In this document: piece after piece, positions 23,799 through 36,600 of the stretch
How positions within the stretch are numbered: the first letter of the stretch is position 1
Layout: every line of letters starts with the position of its first letter
Source: Pithys albifrons albifrons
Taxonomy: Eukaryota; Chordata; Aves; Passeriformes; Thamnophilidae
Assembly (NCBI RefSeq): GCF_047495875.1
Contig: NC_092474.1
Coordinates: 11,749,655-11,813,654, forward strand
Direction of reading: 5' to 3'
DNA: 64,000 nucleotides
The notes under the pieces: generated by a model
Database searches by the model: none
Seen by the model: only the letters and a program-made list of their open reading frames with translations
What the model was told of the DNA's origin: nothing
Made by a program: the position numbers and the translations under genes

Positions 23799-25592
23799 AT
23801 GGGGAGGAAGGGAGGAACAGAGGGATAAATGGCTGAGGTGGCACAGTGATGCCACAGGGCAGTGGCCGGCTGCTCTGCAGATCTGCTGGCCAAACCATCG
23901 CTCTTAATGCCCCTCCGGGTTCAACCCTGGGTCTTAATTTTCCAGCTGACTACCCTCGTTCCTAACAGGAGTTAGGGGGGAAATGCAGATTAAAACAATC
24001 ACAGCCTCTGGCACTATGTGGCTGAAGGATGGATAACAACTGTGCTGGGCTGGTTTCCCCCTCTCAAGCTCTCCTGATGGACCAACCCCTCCAGGGAGGC
24101 CCTTCTGGTGAAGGGGTGGCATGTCCCAGCCATAGGCTTTTGGGTGAGATATGTGGGGGCACAGCTGGGCTGGTTTCACATCAGGATTCAGAGCAGTGCC
24201 CCTCAGATTATCCCATCCATGCTGCTGCCCAGGACAGCATCTTTTGCGTGTGGTGTTAAGCCCATACCATTTGAGTTTTTGATTTTACACCCTGAATCTG
24301 AGGCTCCACCCCAGTGTGTCCTGCCCAGCTTCTCAGATATCCTGGCCTTATCTGTAGAAACAGCAGGCTTTCCATGATTACTTATAAAAGATCTTCCATG
24401 GTCTTAGCAGATCCTGATGATCCCCTTCCAGTCATCTCTGGGGTTCTCTCCACTACTTGAGCAGAATAAGCAAGAGCAGGTCCTTCACCACCTGTGCTTC
24501 TCTTAGGTCATTTTTGGTAGTAATTAACTTTTTCTGGGAGCCTGATAGGATACAGGGAGCTACCAAGAGGAGACATTGCTGCTCTGACTCCCAGGGGAAA
24601 TTAGTATGTGGGAAAGGACAGAAAATGTGAATCTCTGCCAGGTGCAGGATGGCTGCTCAGAGAACCTCTTGAAGAGATGGGAATGTTTTCCCTAGAGACA
24701 AGCTATAGGCACCTGTTAAATTAGAGTAACCTCCCCTCAGTGAACCAATTTTCCTACACTGTAGTGATGAGCAAAGGCTCACCAGAAGCTTGGGACAAGT
24801 TTGCACTTTTTTGTTCAACCCAGCATGGAGAAATGGCCCAGGGAGATTTTTAGGATGATGTCCCACTTGGAGGGGAGAAATCCCCAAGGCTCCAGTTTCT
24901 GCTGCTCATCTAACTTCACCCTCCCCTTGTGTCTGTAGGTGAGGAGTGGGCTCAGGAGAGTGTATTTACAGCTGTGTGGCTGCTGTCAGGGATTTCTCTG
25001 CACCCACAGGAGAGCCAAGCTGTGATTTCCCAGCAATAACCTTTGATTTGGAGCGTGTTTTGGAGCGGCACCAGGCAGTTCAAAGGCAGCTGAGCTGCAG
25101 CAGGCAGCCTGCATCACTCCTGCCCTATCTCTGTTGGACACAGCAGAACTTGGGGACATGAAACTAAGGATCTAACACTCGGCATGCCTTTGAAAAATCT
25201 TCACTTGGTGACTTTGCTTGACATAGTGAGGAACAAAAAAGGATTTAGAGCTGTGCAGGGGCATGGAAGGAGCAAGATATGAAGGGGAAGTGCTGCTCCT
25301 GATGTGCCAGTGCTATTTTGGTGCCTTGAAATAAATGTTCCAACAGGTTCTGGGCTGAGATCTGCTGACTTATTCTCTACTCCACCATGAAAACCCCATC
25401 ACTCTTGGCTTGTCTTGGAAAATAAACCGTCTTCAGGGCTTTGGGGTTTTCTCTCCATTCCTACTGGCCAGCATCTTGTTTTGGAGAGCTCTTCATGCTT
25501 AAGCTGGAGCTAGGAGGTGCTGGTTGAGTGGTGGGACAGGCAGGTATGGCCTGGTGTTGGAAACCTGCAATGACTTCATTTCAGGGATCATG
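23799..25592. other. Non-coding DNA
   Basis: 23890-24010 has AT/CpG-mixed words (ATCGCTCTTAATGCC, GGGTCTTAATTTTCC, GCAGATTAAAACAATCAC) and may extend the neighbouring CpG patch as one element. The rest is ordinary. Confidence 0.45.
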
Positions 25593-25690
25593 AAGTCATA
25601 GAATGGTTTGGTTTGGAAGCTCATCATCTTCCAACCCCTTGCCATGGACAGGGACACATTTCACTAGACCAGGTTGCTCCAACCAACCTG
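25593..25690 (-). mobile_element. CR1 3'-end fragment
   Basis: AGTCATAGAATGGTTTGGTT, then TTCCAACCCCTTGCCATGGA, CAGGGACACATTTCACTAGA and CCAGGTTGCTCCAA. The middle of the block (the 'gaccttaaagctcat' part) is deleted relative to other copies. Confidence 0.75.
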
Positions 25691-25977
25691 TTTTTGGATG
25701 GCTCTGCCATGATTCAGAGCCGGGACATTTCCTGGTGGAGGAGGTTGGAGGCTCTGTGTGAGCAGAGAGAAGCTGAGTTGGTGCTATGGCACCCACCGTA
25801 GGAGCATCCTGGGTAAGGCTGAGATGACCTTTTTCCAGTGCCTCCCATACGTGGGTGCTGAACATGTCCTATGCTGGTCACATCCTTGCCCAGGAGAGGC
25901 CAGGAGAGGCCTCCTGGCTCCAACTGTGATTCCAAAGTGTGCTGCCCTACAGGAGAAGTCCTCCTTCATCTCCCCCT

Positions 25978-26245
25978 TTGCATTATTATTTCCCCCCCTT
26001 TTTAAATTCATCTCCCTCCGCCAGCCGGGGCTGTCCCTGCTGGAAAATTACTCTGACAAAAGCTCCCTCAGCAGTAATTACCTAAATGGGGGGAAGGGAG
26101 GGGAGATCCATTTAGAATCCACTTCATTGCGGGATTAGCTAATTAATTAACGGTTTCACTGACAACTCGAAGGGGAAGAGTGTGTTAAATAGGAAGGCTC
26201 CGGAGCCTGATTTATGTGATCTGACACCTACGGTCTCTCCGCCAA
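25978..26245. promoter_or_regulatory. Strong candidate conserved non-coding element
   Basis: GGATTAGCTAATTAATTAAC (26132-26151) joins a K50-type GGATTA site to an overlapping TAATTAATTA double homeodomain site. Nearby are AGCAGTAATTACC, GGAAAATTACTC, CCATTTAGAATCC, TGTTAAATAGG and CCTGATTTATGTGATC. The right end passes into a CpG-rich patch (26220-26400). Confidence 0.45.
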
Positions 26246-27419
26246 CTTGCCATCCTGCCTTCCGCTGGCCGTGGGGTCCCGCCCGCCCTCTCCCGGGATG
26301 CTGCGGGGACGGTGCCTCTCCCGGCGCTGCCAGAAGGCTGGGACATGTGTTCCTGCGCGTGGGGAGACAATGCGGAGGTGGATGGGAGCACGGGGTTATT
26401 GGCTGGCAGATGAAGCAGGGCTTGGAGGGGGCTGCCCACCCGGGCTGGCAGGGACACCCATCTGCCCAGGTCTGGCACAAAGAGCTGGGGAGGAGGAGGA
26501 GGATGGTCCTGCCCTGTGCCCCCCAACATCCCACCCGCTGTTGCTGGGGGAAGGAGATCATACAAAGTCGAATCAAAGCCTCATCTGCTTGTCACCCTCC
26601 ACCCCCAAACTATGCCCGTGGTGACTGCAGTGGGTCCTTGGGTGGGTGGGTGGTGAGGTATAGGATGGGGAGCAGGATATGTGTCTCCTGACTATGAATG
26701 AAGCTTTTGAGAGGCCCAGTGGCCCCAGCAGCAGATTAGTCCTCTGCTGCCACAGGCTCCCTGTGCAGCCAGGGCTTCACCCTGTAGAGCCTCCCTTCCT
26801 GCTCCTCCCCTGCACAGTCCCTTGACTCAGTGCCTGCAGATGTGGGAGAACATTGGTAAGTGTCCTGGGTACCAAACCTGCTTCTCACAGAGCTGGCACT
26901 GGCACTGACCCTAATCCAGTCTCCTTTTTGGGACTGACCCTTCACCCAGTGGCTGGGAAAGGTCCCAAAATGCACCAGGGATGGGGCTGGCCAGAGAGGC
27001 TGTGCAGAACAGAGGACCAGCATGGCCCTGTCCACACCTGGCCATGCCCAGCCAAAGGGAATGGGAAGCCTGAGGGACACAGGCTGCCCAGGAGAGAGCT
27101 GGCAGCACTGCCCAGCCCAGGATACCCCATAATTCTACTGGAATGAGTTTATTGGGTCTCAGAAGGGAGAGGCTGCACTGAGCAGGAGTGAGGCCCCAGC
27201 AGCAGGAGGATGGTGGCATCAATTTCCCCTTCGAACATCTCTTGCTTTGCTTGTGCTCTGTTCACCTTTCCCTCTGTTTTGTTTTTGTGGACCTGGAGGT
27301 TCTTAGAGCAGGCTGGGGGTCAGGGCTTGCTCTTCCCACCACCAGAATTCATTCCCTGCTGCCAGGTGCCTCTCACCCACACTGGCATCTCAAGGTACAA
27401 CCAGCTGTGTATTTGGATG
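26246..27419. other. GC-rich then ordinary non-coding DNA
   Basis: 26220-26400 retains CpG (GGTCTCTCCGCC, CCGCCCTCTCCCGGGATGC, CCCGGCGCTGCC, CCTGCGCGTGGG) and adjoins the candidate element to its left. A GGGTGGGTGGGTGG run lies at 26640. No exon recognised. Confidence 0.5.
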
Positions 27420-27620
27420 GGAAAAAATAAAACTCGAGAGTTTCCATCTGGATTTGTTAATTTGAGGCAAAGGTTAAAACGTGTATTGAAAAAAACCCTG
27501 CTTTTCCCAGTTAATTTGCATTTGTTTGTTTGTTTGCATTCTGCAAGGACTGTAATTCCCTTTGGAGCGAACAAAACTGCCAAGTTTCACACCTTCACTG
27601 GAGGTGAAAATTTCTCACAT
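27420..27620. promoter_or_regulatory. Candidate regulatory island with DR1-like and octamer motifs
   Basis: A nuclear-receptor DR1/HNF4-like AGGCAAAGGTTAA (27465-27477) and a POU octamer ATTTGCAT (27514-27521) lie 36 bp apart. They are surrounded by GTTAATTTGAGG, GTGTATTGAAAA and a TTTG run. Confidence 0.33.
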
Positions 27621-27944
27621 TGGTAGCAAACCCAGGGATTGGTCTGGGGAGATATAGGAGGGGGGAGAGCAGTGGGACTGGGTTTCCTTATACTTTCATC
27701 TGCTTCTGTAAGGATGAAGGAGAAATATTGATTAACAGTTGCTCCAAAGCTGCCCATCCTTCCTGCAAAAACAGAGGGGGACAGAGGGATGTGACAGGGG
27801 ACAAGGTGGGACACCCAGAGTGATGGCCATGGGATGGGAATAGAGAGCCTTGTGGGCTGGGAGCTGTGCTTATCCTGACCTCTCTACCCTGCTCCTGCCA
27901 GCACCTCATCCCAATCCCCTGGCACTGCCCAAAACCTCTCCCTG

Positions 27945-28345
27945 CTGACTTCGAATATTGTTTGAGCCACTCGAATGCCGGAGGCAGGGCGTGGGTTAAA
28001 TCTAAATAAATGTTAAACGCCAAATAAATAAATAAAGACTGTTCTGGAGTGGGGTGTGCCCATGTCTGGCAGGCCTGTGCCCCCCCCGTGGGCTCCCCCC
28101 CGAGCACTTGGATTGCTTTTTTTGATGGCTTCTAAATAGAGGCGCCCGATCGCATCTGGGAGGAAAATGAAACAGATTTCATTTTTCACACGCGGCACAA
28201 TGGCCGTGCTGACAAAAGAGGAAGGCGGCCCATTGTCCTGCTCTGCATCTTCACATCCTACCTCTGTCCCCCGAATTAACCCCTTTCACCTCCGCCTTTG
28301 TGGCGACACCACTTCGGAGCTGCCGAACAAAGGCGGCAGAAAACC
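27945..28345. promoter_or_regulatory. Candidate regulatory region with inverted SOX motifs
   Basis: ACAATGG (28197-28203) and its complement CCATTGT (28230-28236) face each other across 26 bp, and GAACAAAGG follows at about 28325. Upstream are TTCGAATATTGTTTGAGCC, GGGTTAAATCTAAATAAATG and GCCCGATCGCATC. CpG density rises at 28280-28400. AATAAATAAATAAA (28022-28035) is a short microsatellite within it. Confidence 0.42.
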
Positions 28346-31300
28346 CTCGCCGTGTACGGGGGGGCGGGAGGAGCGGGGCGGGGGAGCAGCGGGCTGAGGC
28401 ATGTTGGTGTCCCTCATCTCGCTCCCCGGGGCTGGCAGTGGCCATCCCTGGCCCTTTCCCACCAGTCACTCGCCAGGCAGGACCTTCTCCCTCAGGTCCT
28501 ACCAACCTTCCTGGCTGTGAGGGGTAAGGAGGGGGATTTCTTGTCCCTGCACCTCTTCTTCCACCAGGAGGTTGGGTTGAAGCAGCGGGATCAGACCAAG
28601 GGAGCAGCTTCAACCAGGGAATGTCTTCGCCCAAGGAGCTCTGGATGCTTCAGCAGCATCGTGGCCCCAGCCATGATGGATGTACAGCACACAGCTGTCC
28701 CTGCAAGGGTCCTGAGCACCCTCTCTGCTCCTGAGGGCTGAGACCTGATAGACCAAGACCCAGAGCTGGGGTGACCCCATTAATCACATCCTCCTTTTCC
28801 ACATTAATGCCTTTTTTGATTCTTCCATGGCTTTTTATTTCAAACTCCATGATGGTTTGGCTTATCACACTGAGATCTCAGTGGTGCAAAGCCATAAAGG
28901 TACAGGGGTAAAAAAATGGCAAAACACTTCAGGGCAAAGAAATTTGGGGGTTGCTCAGGCTGGTTTTGATCTGAGCCTTGTGCCTTCAAGGATAGGGTGG
29001 GAGGGCTGGCCCAGCTTCTGGAGCCAGGCCTCAGCATGTGGCTGCAGCACAGCTTGGACAGCAGAGTTTTAAGTCCATGGGAAAGTGATTTCAGAGACTT
29101 CAGCATTTCTTGGAGCTGGGGAGATGTCGGGATTTCTCTCCCCTGCCTGCTGGTTTATCTGCTCGAGGTCTCATTGCCGTGTTTTGTTCCCCTGATCATT
29201 TTGACTCCCGTGCTCCCGTCTGTCTGACAGACCATTCTACTCAGAGATGACACCGCTGTGATGCAGCCTGTGATAATTCCCTCTGTCCCTGCAATCAGTG
29301 CCTTCTCCTGCAAAGGCTGCCTTCAGCTACATCAGGATTTTTAGATGAAAAAGCCCCCTAAAAATCACACCCAGAGATTTGTTTTTCTCTTTCCAAGCTC
29401 AGCCTTTGCAACACCTGCTCATCCTGGAGGTCCCACACTTATTTGCTGCCTCCATGGGCTTCCCAGATGGGATGTCTCCTTGCATTTGAGTAGGACTGGG
29501 GGATGATTGGGCCAGGCAGATATTTTGGGGGGGATTTTGCTGGCAGTAGGGTTTCCCTCGCCCAGCCAGAAGGCCACCATGTGCACTGCAGAGAGGACAA
29601 GGACCTGGCCTGCCCTGTCTCTGGTGGTACCAGTGGCTGTGCCAACCCTCTCTCTGCAGCTGCCTCGTGCAGTTCCCAACTGCAGCATCCCTTTAAATAG
29701 CGAGGGACTGCACTCCCACCCGGGGCCTGCAGAAGGTTAGATAAGAGAATACAAACCACAATGCTTGCCCTTTTTTTTTATCTTTCCTTTTTTTATTATC
29801 TTCTTATGGCTTTAGAATTATCTTCACAGACACTACATGAATTTAGTCAGGGCAGGTAAGGTCACTCGCAGACACAGTTGCTCATATTTATGTATATTCA
29901 CCAGGCAAAGGAGATAAATGGGAAAACAGGAGCAGAGGGGGACGGGGAGGGGAGGCAGGTCGTGGGGGAGGGTGGGATGCAGCAATCCCAGAGTAGGATG
30001 GAGAGGGGCAGCAAGTGGGCACAGGCATCAGGACCATGACAAAGGTGGGGTTGAGCAGGGTACCATGATGTGTGACAGAGGGGACCACAGTCAGAAGGTA
30101 GAACAGCACCTGGACAATGGCAAGGCCATTTCTAGTGTTGTGGTGTTGGCACCTGCAAGAGGATGGAGGGCAGGATTTCTTTCAAGGCTGGTGGAAAATC
30201 ACCCTGGAAAATCATGGTGTTCTGGTCAAGCCTTTTCTTCTGCACATTTGTGACCATGGGAGTCAAGGGACCTTGTGGGTAGGCTTGTAAAGCAGGTCTC
30301 AGCTAGTTCAGGCTTTAGTAGCTCACTTAAGTCATGAAAAAGTTGGGTGAGATGATTCTTACTCCTGGTCATTGGCACAGAAGGCAGTGCTACATTGAGT
30401 GACTTCTCTAGGCTCTGCCTTCCAGGTCAGATGACACCATGAAGAGGTGGAGATGACCATGTCATGGAGAGATGGGGGACACCATGGAGAGTGGCTGGAG
30501 GGTGGGTGATGGCAGAAGGTGAGCAGGGGTGGGCTGCTGCACTTGGCCCAGGTCTGGCTACAGGGGACCACTGGACAGGTGCAAGTGCTGCTCTTGGCTG
30601 AATTGGGGTAGACCTGGGGCATGGGAATCTGGGGTTTGCCAGGTGATGAAATCCAGCTGGACACCCCCTCTAACGACATGGGGATGGTAAATGAGGGTTT
30701 GTTGCAGCCTGGGAATCCACTGGGATAGAGGAGGAATAAAGCCAGCTGGAAGCTTGTGCCTCCTGAACTGTGCCTTGTGTTTCCCAGGGACATAGATCAG
30801 CACCTTCCCCTGCTGCCTTACACTGGGCAGGCTGGGGAGGGTTGTGGAGGAGGGAGTGTGGCCCAGAGGTGACAGAGCTACTCCAGCAATGGATCTCTTT
30901 TCTTGGGAAGCCCCCTTGCTGCCAGGTGAGCAAGGGGGAGCAAGCAATCTCCACTCCACGCAGTTGCAAGCTCATGAATGGCAGGAGGGACCTCACAGGC
31001 ATGGGCAGGGAGACAGATGGCCTTTGTAATGCTGCTGAGGTAACCAAAACACTGACTTGAGCTCAAAACAACTTGGTACTCACTCAGCTGCTGCTCACCA
31101 GTACCTTTTCAGGAGAAGAAATGCTGACTGAGACACCAAAGGGCTGCTCAGATCAGGGTCGGATGAGTTGGTACTTGCTCATGCCATGGGCACCTCCCAC
31201 TGTGAACATTTGAATCATGAGCCATGGGCTCACCAACCTGAGACCCACAAGCTTCCTGAGGGCTGAACATCATCTGTCTCCTATGGGCTAAACTTTCCAT

Positions 31301-31489
31301 AGTCTCTTAGCTGTGAACCCACAGACTGGGCAAGTGTCAATGAAATTCAGTGATAAAGGTAATTTTACAAAGGTCTCTTTCCCTGGTATGGACCTGGGTA
31401 GGAGGGAACAGGGGTCTTCCTCTGGTCTAGGGCAGGGACAGGGAGAGGGGCTGGGCATCAAACTGTTAATGGCAGGAGCCTTCCTGAGA
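28346..31489. other. Non-coding DNA
   Basis: 28350-28430 is a CpG patch (ACGGGGGGGCGGGAGGAGCG). From 28450 on the sequence is ordinary, except for the AT-rich island at 29690-29920. No repeats of a known family recognised. Confidence 0.5.
29690..29920. promoter_or_regulatory. AT-rich island
   Basis: CCTTTAAATAGCGAGG, GGTTAGATAAGAG, a T-rich run, TTTATTATCTTC, TAGAATTATCTTC and CATATTTATGTATATTC. Several TTATC/GATAA words fall within 200 bp. Confidence 0.3.
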
Positions 31490-31760
31490 AGCTGCGTCCC
31501 CAAACGAGCGCCATGTGATGCTATTTCAAGGAAAATATATAATGCACCTAAAGAAATTGTACAGAAATTGCAAACAAAGCATGCACAGGAGGATATAAAA
31601 TACCGAGTACAAGGGCACCCACCGATTATAACTTGATTTAAAACCACTTAATTCACTAAATAATAAATGCAGATTTACCAGAGGTGTCAGGACTAAAAGC
31701 ATGCCTAACAATGCGTTTATTTAATAACTGTTTGCTCTCAATGTCAGGGCACTGTGTCTA
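31490..31760. promoter_or_regulatory. Strong candidate conserved non-coding element
   Basis: GGAAAATATATAATGC, AAGAAATTGTACAG, GATATAAAATACCGAG, CGATTATAACTTGATTTAAA, an NKX2-like CCACTTAA (31644-31651), CACTAAATAATAAATGC and CGTTTATTTAATAACTG. One plus-strand frame is open through 31636 and its peptide is not low-complexity, but I saw no convincing splice sites, so it is not called as an exon. Confidence 0.4.
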
Positions 31761-33129
31761 GAAAATACAGGCAGCAACCAAAGGCTGCATTTTTTATTCT
31801 TTTTTTCCCAAGGCCTAGTATATCTAGGGAGAAAAAAAAAGAAGAAAAAAGATCAAGAAAGAGAAGTCAGAAATTGTAATGATCCAGCTGAGATGAAACT
31901 TGGCATCCCTTTACCCAGGGAAATAGGAAACTCTGATGGAAAGTGGGAAGCAGAACAAATCCACCAAGGGTGTTAATTCTCTGCTGGTGTATGAGGGTGC
32001 AAAGGAGAAAGAGGTGCTGGTTTAAATGCAGCCTTCCCAAGGGAGCACCACCCAAAGGAAGTGGCTGCAGAAATGGCTCCTGGCTTCACAGGGATGGTGA
32101 CTTGCAATATCAAATCAGATGTGGATATTCCCAGGAAAACTGGAGTTGCTGATGACTTGTGAGCTGCTGTTGGGATGGTGGGAAGTTAAACAAGTGCTGG
32201 GTTTGACTGTTTTGTGCTCTACAGTGTTTTAAGGAGTCATTTTTGCTGGTCTGGGAGAACATGGGCTTCTATTGGCTCTGCACTGGCAAGATCTGAACTG
32301 CCACACAGCAGGATTCTTCCCAAGCACTTACTGAGCAAGTGGAGTGTCAGGCTTTGCAAAAACAGCCCTGTGGTGACATCAGTAGGACCTGGCAGGGCTG
32401 TGATGGGTCGGGGTCAGCAGGTGACTGTTTGGGTCCTCTGAAGGGAGCTCAGCATTGAGGTCAGAAGAAGGCATATTCCTGAATTTCCCTTTGAAAAGTC
32501 TAAGGCTGGTTTGCTGTTTACCCCGTGAGATATTCCATGTGCAGCACATGCTTCTCCAAGGCCATCTTTGACCCTTGTCTTGGGAAAACTGGCACATGTG
32601 GAAGCTTTGTTACAGCACCTTTCCCTGGAGTGTAGTGTTGACACAAAACCTCAGGGCTGGATGTGGCTCTATTGTGCAAACATTGTAGCTGGGGGACTGG
32701 TCTCCTGAGGAGCAGAGGAACCTGTGGGTGAGCTCACAGGTTGGGAGGCTTTGCTGGGTGACCCTTTGGCTCTGCCTCTGGTGATGCTGGAAGGAAGCAG
32801 CAGAATGTGACAAACAGAGATGCTTTGCTTTATGTGACTCAAGCCATGGAAAATGAAGCTCTAAAGTAAAATCTTATCGTGGCAGTGCTCCCTGCCTGCA
32901 CGAGGCTTTCTCCAAGCCCACCCTTTCCCTTCCCACAAAACCCCTGCTCCCCTCGGGCTGGCAGAGTTCACACTGCTCCCAGCATGCCCAAGCATTGCAG
33001 ATTCAGCTGAGGGGAATGGAGTGGCTGTCACATCCCTCTCCAGTGTCCCTCCAGGATGTCCATCACCCCATGGATCTTCCCCTTCTCCGAGGAGGACACA
33101 CCCTGCCCTCTGTGGCAGTACCAGCAGTG
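31761..33129. other. Non-coding DNA
   Basis: Begins with A-rich and T-rich simple sequence (31790-31860). No gene, CR1 or CpG patch recognised after that. Confidence 0.5.
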
Positions 33130-33660
33130 TCAGGGTTTGGGGAGGGGAAAGAGAATCCCCGGTTACTTTCCGCTCTTTCTTCGTGTCACATGTCCCTGAA
33201 AAGCTGGTTATCTTTCCCAAATCCTACGCCTGTCAGGGCAGCGGCGGCACAAAGAGCCCCCAACCCCTTCCAGCGCCGCGTCGAACCCATGGCGGAGGTC
33301 TCTGCTGGGCTCCTCTTCCTTATCCCCCCACTCCCACCTCCCCCACCACTGTCTCCCAGCCTTATCTTCTGTTGTCTTCTCGTGGAAGAAGAGATAAAAG
33401 TAATTCTTATGGATGCTTCTCCAGCGAAGGCTTGCCTCCTTCCCCCCTGCCTCCCCCAGCATCTCCCTGCTCCGTCCAGATAAAGGGTGAGGACCAAGCA
33501 CATGTCATTTTCTTTGTGCAAAATCAATATTCAGCAAAGTTTATCTGTCCGACATAGCAGGAAGCGCTAATTTCATCCACGTCAATTACTTTGATGAACG
33601 CTTATACTGTTCAGGGTGTGAGAACAAGATAAAAGAATTACTGAAATAAAAAGCACACAC
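33130..33660. promoter_or_regulatory. Candidate regulatory region
   Basis: 33130-33300 contains CCCCGGTTACTTTCCGC, CTGGTTATCTTTCCC and a CpG cluster (GCAGCGGCGGCAC, CAGCGCCGCGTCG). 33475-33620 contains an ONECUT-like ATCAATAT (33523), CGCTAATTTCATCC, GTCAATTACTTTGATGAACG. Pyrimidine-rich DNA separates the two. Confidence 0.36.
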
Positions 33661-36600
33661 CCGCAAACGCCCCCACCCCCTCCCCGCTCTGCTCCTCTCC
33701 CCCTCCCCAAATCGCCCCTCCCAGGGTCGTGTGGTGCAGAGCAGGGCTGGGGGTGGCTGCTGAAGCCGAAGAGTGCAGGTCTGGGATGCTTACAGAGATG
33801 CCCAGGCAGAGCAAGCAGCCTGTCTCTACAGAAACCAGCCAAATTTGGGAGAAAAAAAGCCATAGTTTGGGTTGGGTGAGAAGCCAGAGGCCCCCAACTC
33901 TGGGCAAATTGGCATCACTCAGTGGTGGGTACATCCTGTGGGGGCTTGTGTTTGTATGTGGCTTTTTTGGATGCGCAGAGAAGAGATCGTGGGCAGGACC
34001 AAGGTTTTCCAACGTGGTGCTTTCCCCTGGCAATGGTCTCAAAAATGGATGGAGGGAAGGACAGATGCCCAAATTCAGGCTTGGAGATCCACCTGGAGAA
34101 GGTGAAGGCTGTTGCTGAGATCACCCGGGATGAAACCTGACTCTTATGCTGCAGCACTTGAGACATGACCCTGCAGGAATCAGACGAGCCCCTTCCACCT
34201 GAAGCCACCGGCTCCTCCAGGAGCTGCCTCGGCCCCTGGGGAGGAAATGGTGCGTGACAATTTTACAGCACTGCCACTGCAGGACTGAATAAGCACATCT
34301 TGGGGCCCAAGTCTTTAATTAACCAGCCAGGCTTGACTTTTGCAGCAGGGCTGAGTGCGCACCCACACTGTCATGCTGAGAGTGTGGCCCAGACCTCAGA
34401 GACATCAGCTCTCCCCTCTGTCTGCAAAACCCATCTGTTCCTGCCTGTAGATGCCAGCCTGGCCCTGCCACTTGTGTGCCCAAACCCAGGATGGCAGGGT
34501 GGGTTGAATCCTGAGCCCTGGGTTAGGTGCTCAGTCTCTGGAGGAGGAGATGGTCCATTTTACTTAATTTTTAGAAACTCATCCCATTAACTATGGTTTT
34601 GTTGGACCCCCATGGCAAGCCCCCTTGTCTTTCCATCCCAAGCTCATCAGGAATGGCTTCTGGCCAGGCAGAGTGTGATGCCCCATGTCCATGAGCTCAG
34701 CAGCACTCCAGGAATATGTACAAATGGTTTTTATCAAGTATCTCTGCCTGTTCAAGACAACTTGCCAGCCTGGTGCTTCCGTCCCAACCCTGGGTATGTT
34801 GGAAGTGTGGAGTGTCACAAGCTCCCCACTGGGGACACAGGAGGGATTGGGGTTTTCCATGGGGATGCCTCAGGTTCTTGCCTCGGGACACAAAAGCTGA
34901 CACAGCTTTGGGTAAAATATCCTCAGATTTTGCCCCCTTTTCTTTTGGGATGCATCATCCCTCTTGCCAGGAGCAGCCAACACATTCAACCAGACCTTGT
35001 CCCACCAGCCAATCCACTGGCAATGCCTCCCCTTCCAAAATACTCCCCAAGCCTAAAACAAATAAAAGTCAGGATGGTGGGAATTCTGCTCCAAAATCAC
35101 AGTGCACTACAAAGCCTTAGGATATATTAAGTCATGAGAGGCATAAAATGATCCTAGAAAATCCCAAATGCCTGGGGTGGAATGAGGTTGTGCCCATGAG
35201 GGACAGGCTGGACACTGTCCCCTGTGTGCTGCAAGGTGGTGGGGGTGGTGGGGTGCAGACAGAGCCCACCCTCTGTCTGGGAATCCCCAGAAGAACAGGG
35301 CCGTGCCCGACTGCCAGGTCCCAGTTTCTGAGAGAGGTGGCATTGCCTGGGGGATTGCTGATCACCAGGTGACCCTTCAGGCGCCTTGCAAGCGGCAGAG
35401 GAAAATGTGGCTTAAGCAAAACTGCTGCCTGCACATGTGCAGGGGGCTGGGAACGTGCACTGGAGCGATTTCCACAGCTCAGCTCGGCAGCGGGAATTTG
35501 TTAAGTCACGGCAATTTGCCAGTGCGGCGTGGTGTGATCCAGAGGCTGTCCCCATTTCCAGCCAGCTGCATGTCCCTGCCATGCCAAGGCTTCCCAAGCA
35601 TGGCACTGGCACCTGCTGTGGCAGGATCGCCCCTTGCCCGTGCCATGGGGGAATTCTCACCCAGCTCGGGGTTGAGGAAACCTCTTCAGACCTATTTGAG
35701 GGGCACAGGTACCCCCCAGTGGTTGTGGTCTCCCCACTTGCACCTCGTGCCCAGCTCTGATGGTACCCACCCTGGGGAGGATGCTTTGGTCTGGGGCAGA
35801 GGGAGGATGTCCCCAAATGAAGTTTTTGGAGTGCAGTCTGAACTGGTGGCACCTCAGGAGCAGGGGGACAGTACCTGGGCTGGCAAGGGATGGGAAAGCC
35901 TGAGCCCACCTGGCTGGCAGCAGGCACCCCTCTGATGGGGAGGGGGGTGTCCGGCAGTGCCTCTCTCTCCACTGGCTACAGGGGGAGCCAAGACATCGAG
36001 CTAAGCTGGGATGAGAGTTTTTTCCATGGAAGAAGGTAGGCAAAGCACACGGTGAGGATGTGCTCCCACCGCGATCTGCTGGAGGGCGTGGGGACAGCTG
36101 GGGCAAAGCTGCCAAATGCACAGGATTTTTTTGGGGTGACGCTGGACGTGCAGCATCTCAGTGCTCCAGGGGAGGTCTCTGCCCCGGGGCAGAGCTCTCC
36201 ATCTCCTTATCCTCACTGGAGCAGGTAACACAGTCAGGGCCATCCTCCCCCAGCCCACCTTTCACCCCCATATCCCACAGTGAGGATTTCCCCACCACAG
36301 CAGGAGGATGTCCCCATCCCCAAATCTTGCTGCCTGGGGGATTTAGCTTGAAAGCTGTATGGTGGATGACAGTGTGGATCCCAGTGTCACCTGTGGGTTG
36401 GCCAAGGGAAATATAGCCCAGATGCAGGGTAGGATCCTGACCTTGTTATCCCCTGGATTTCCTCCTACTCCTTCAGCCTGACCCAGCAGGTCTTCTTGAT
36501 GTCAGCAGTGTGTTTCTACATGTTTGTGCAACAGAAAGAGACCCAAAAGATGGGAACTGCACTAAGAACAAGCCTCACAAATGACAAAGTCTAAAACCCA

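Noticed and set aside
23654..23898. Collagen-like or SRLSRL repeat frames
   Set aside because: Translation of the 9-bp GCCGGGATA array in several frames at once.
23916..23931. GGGTTCAACCCTGGG, resembling a tRNA B box
   Set aside because: No A box, no acceptor-stem pairing and no cloverleaf could be built around it.
31313..31636. Plus-strand frame through the AT-rich island at 31.5 kb
   Set aside because: The product looks mixed, but no convincing splice sites bound it, and the underlying DNA reads better as a regulatory island.
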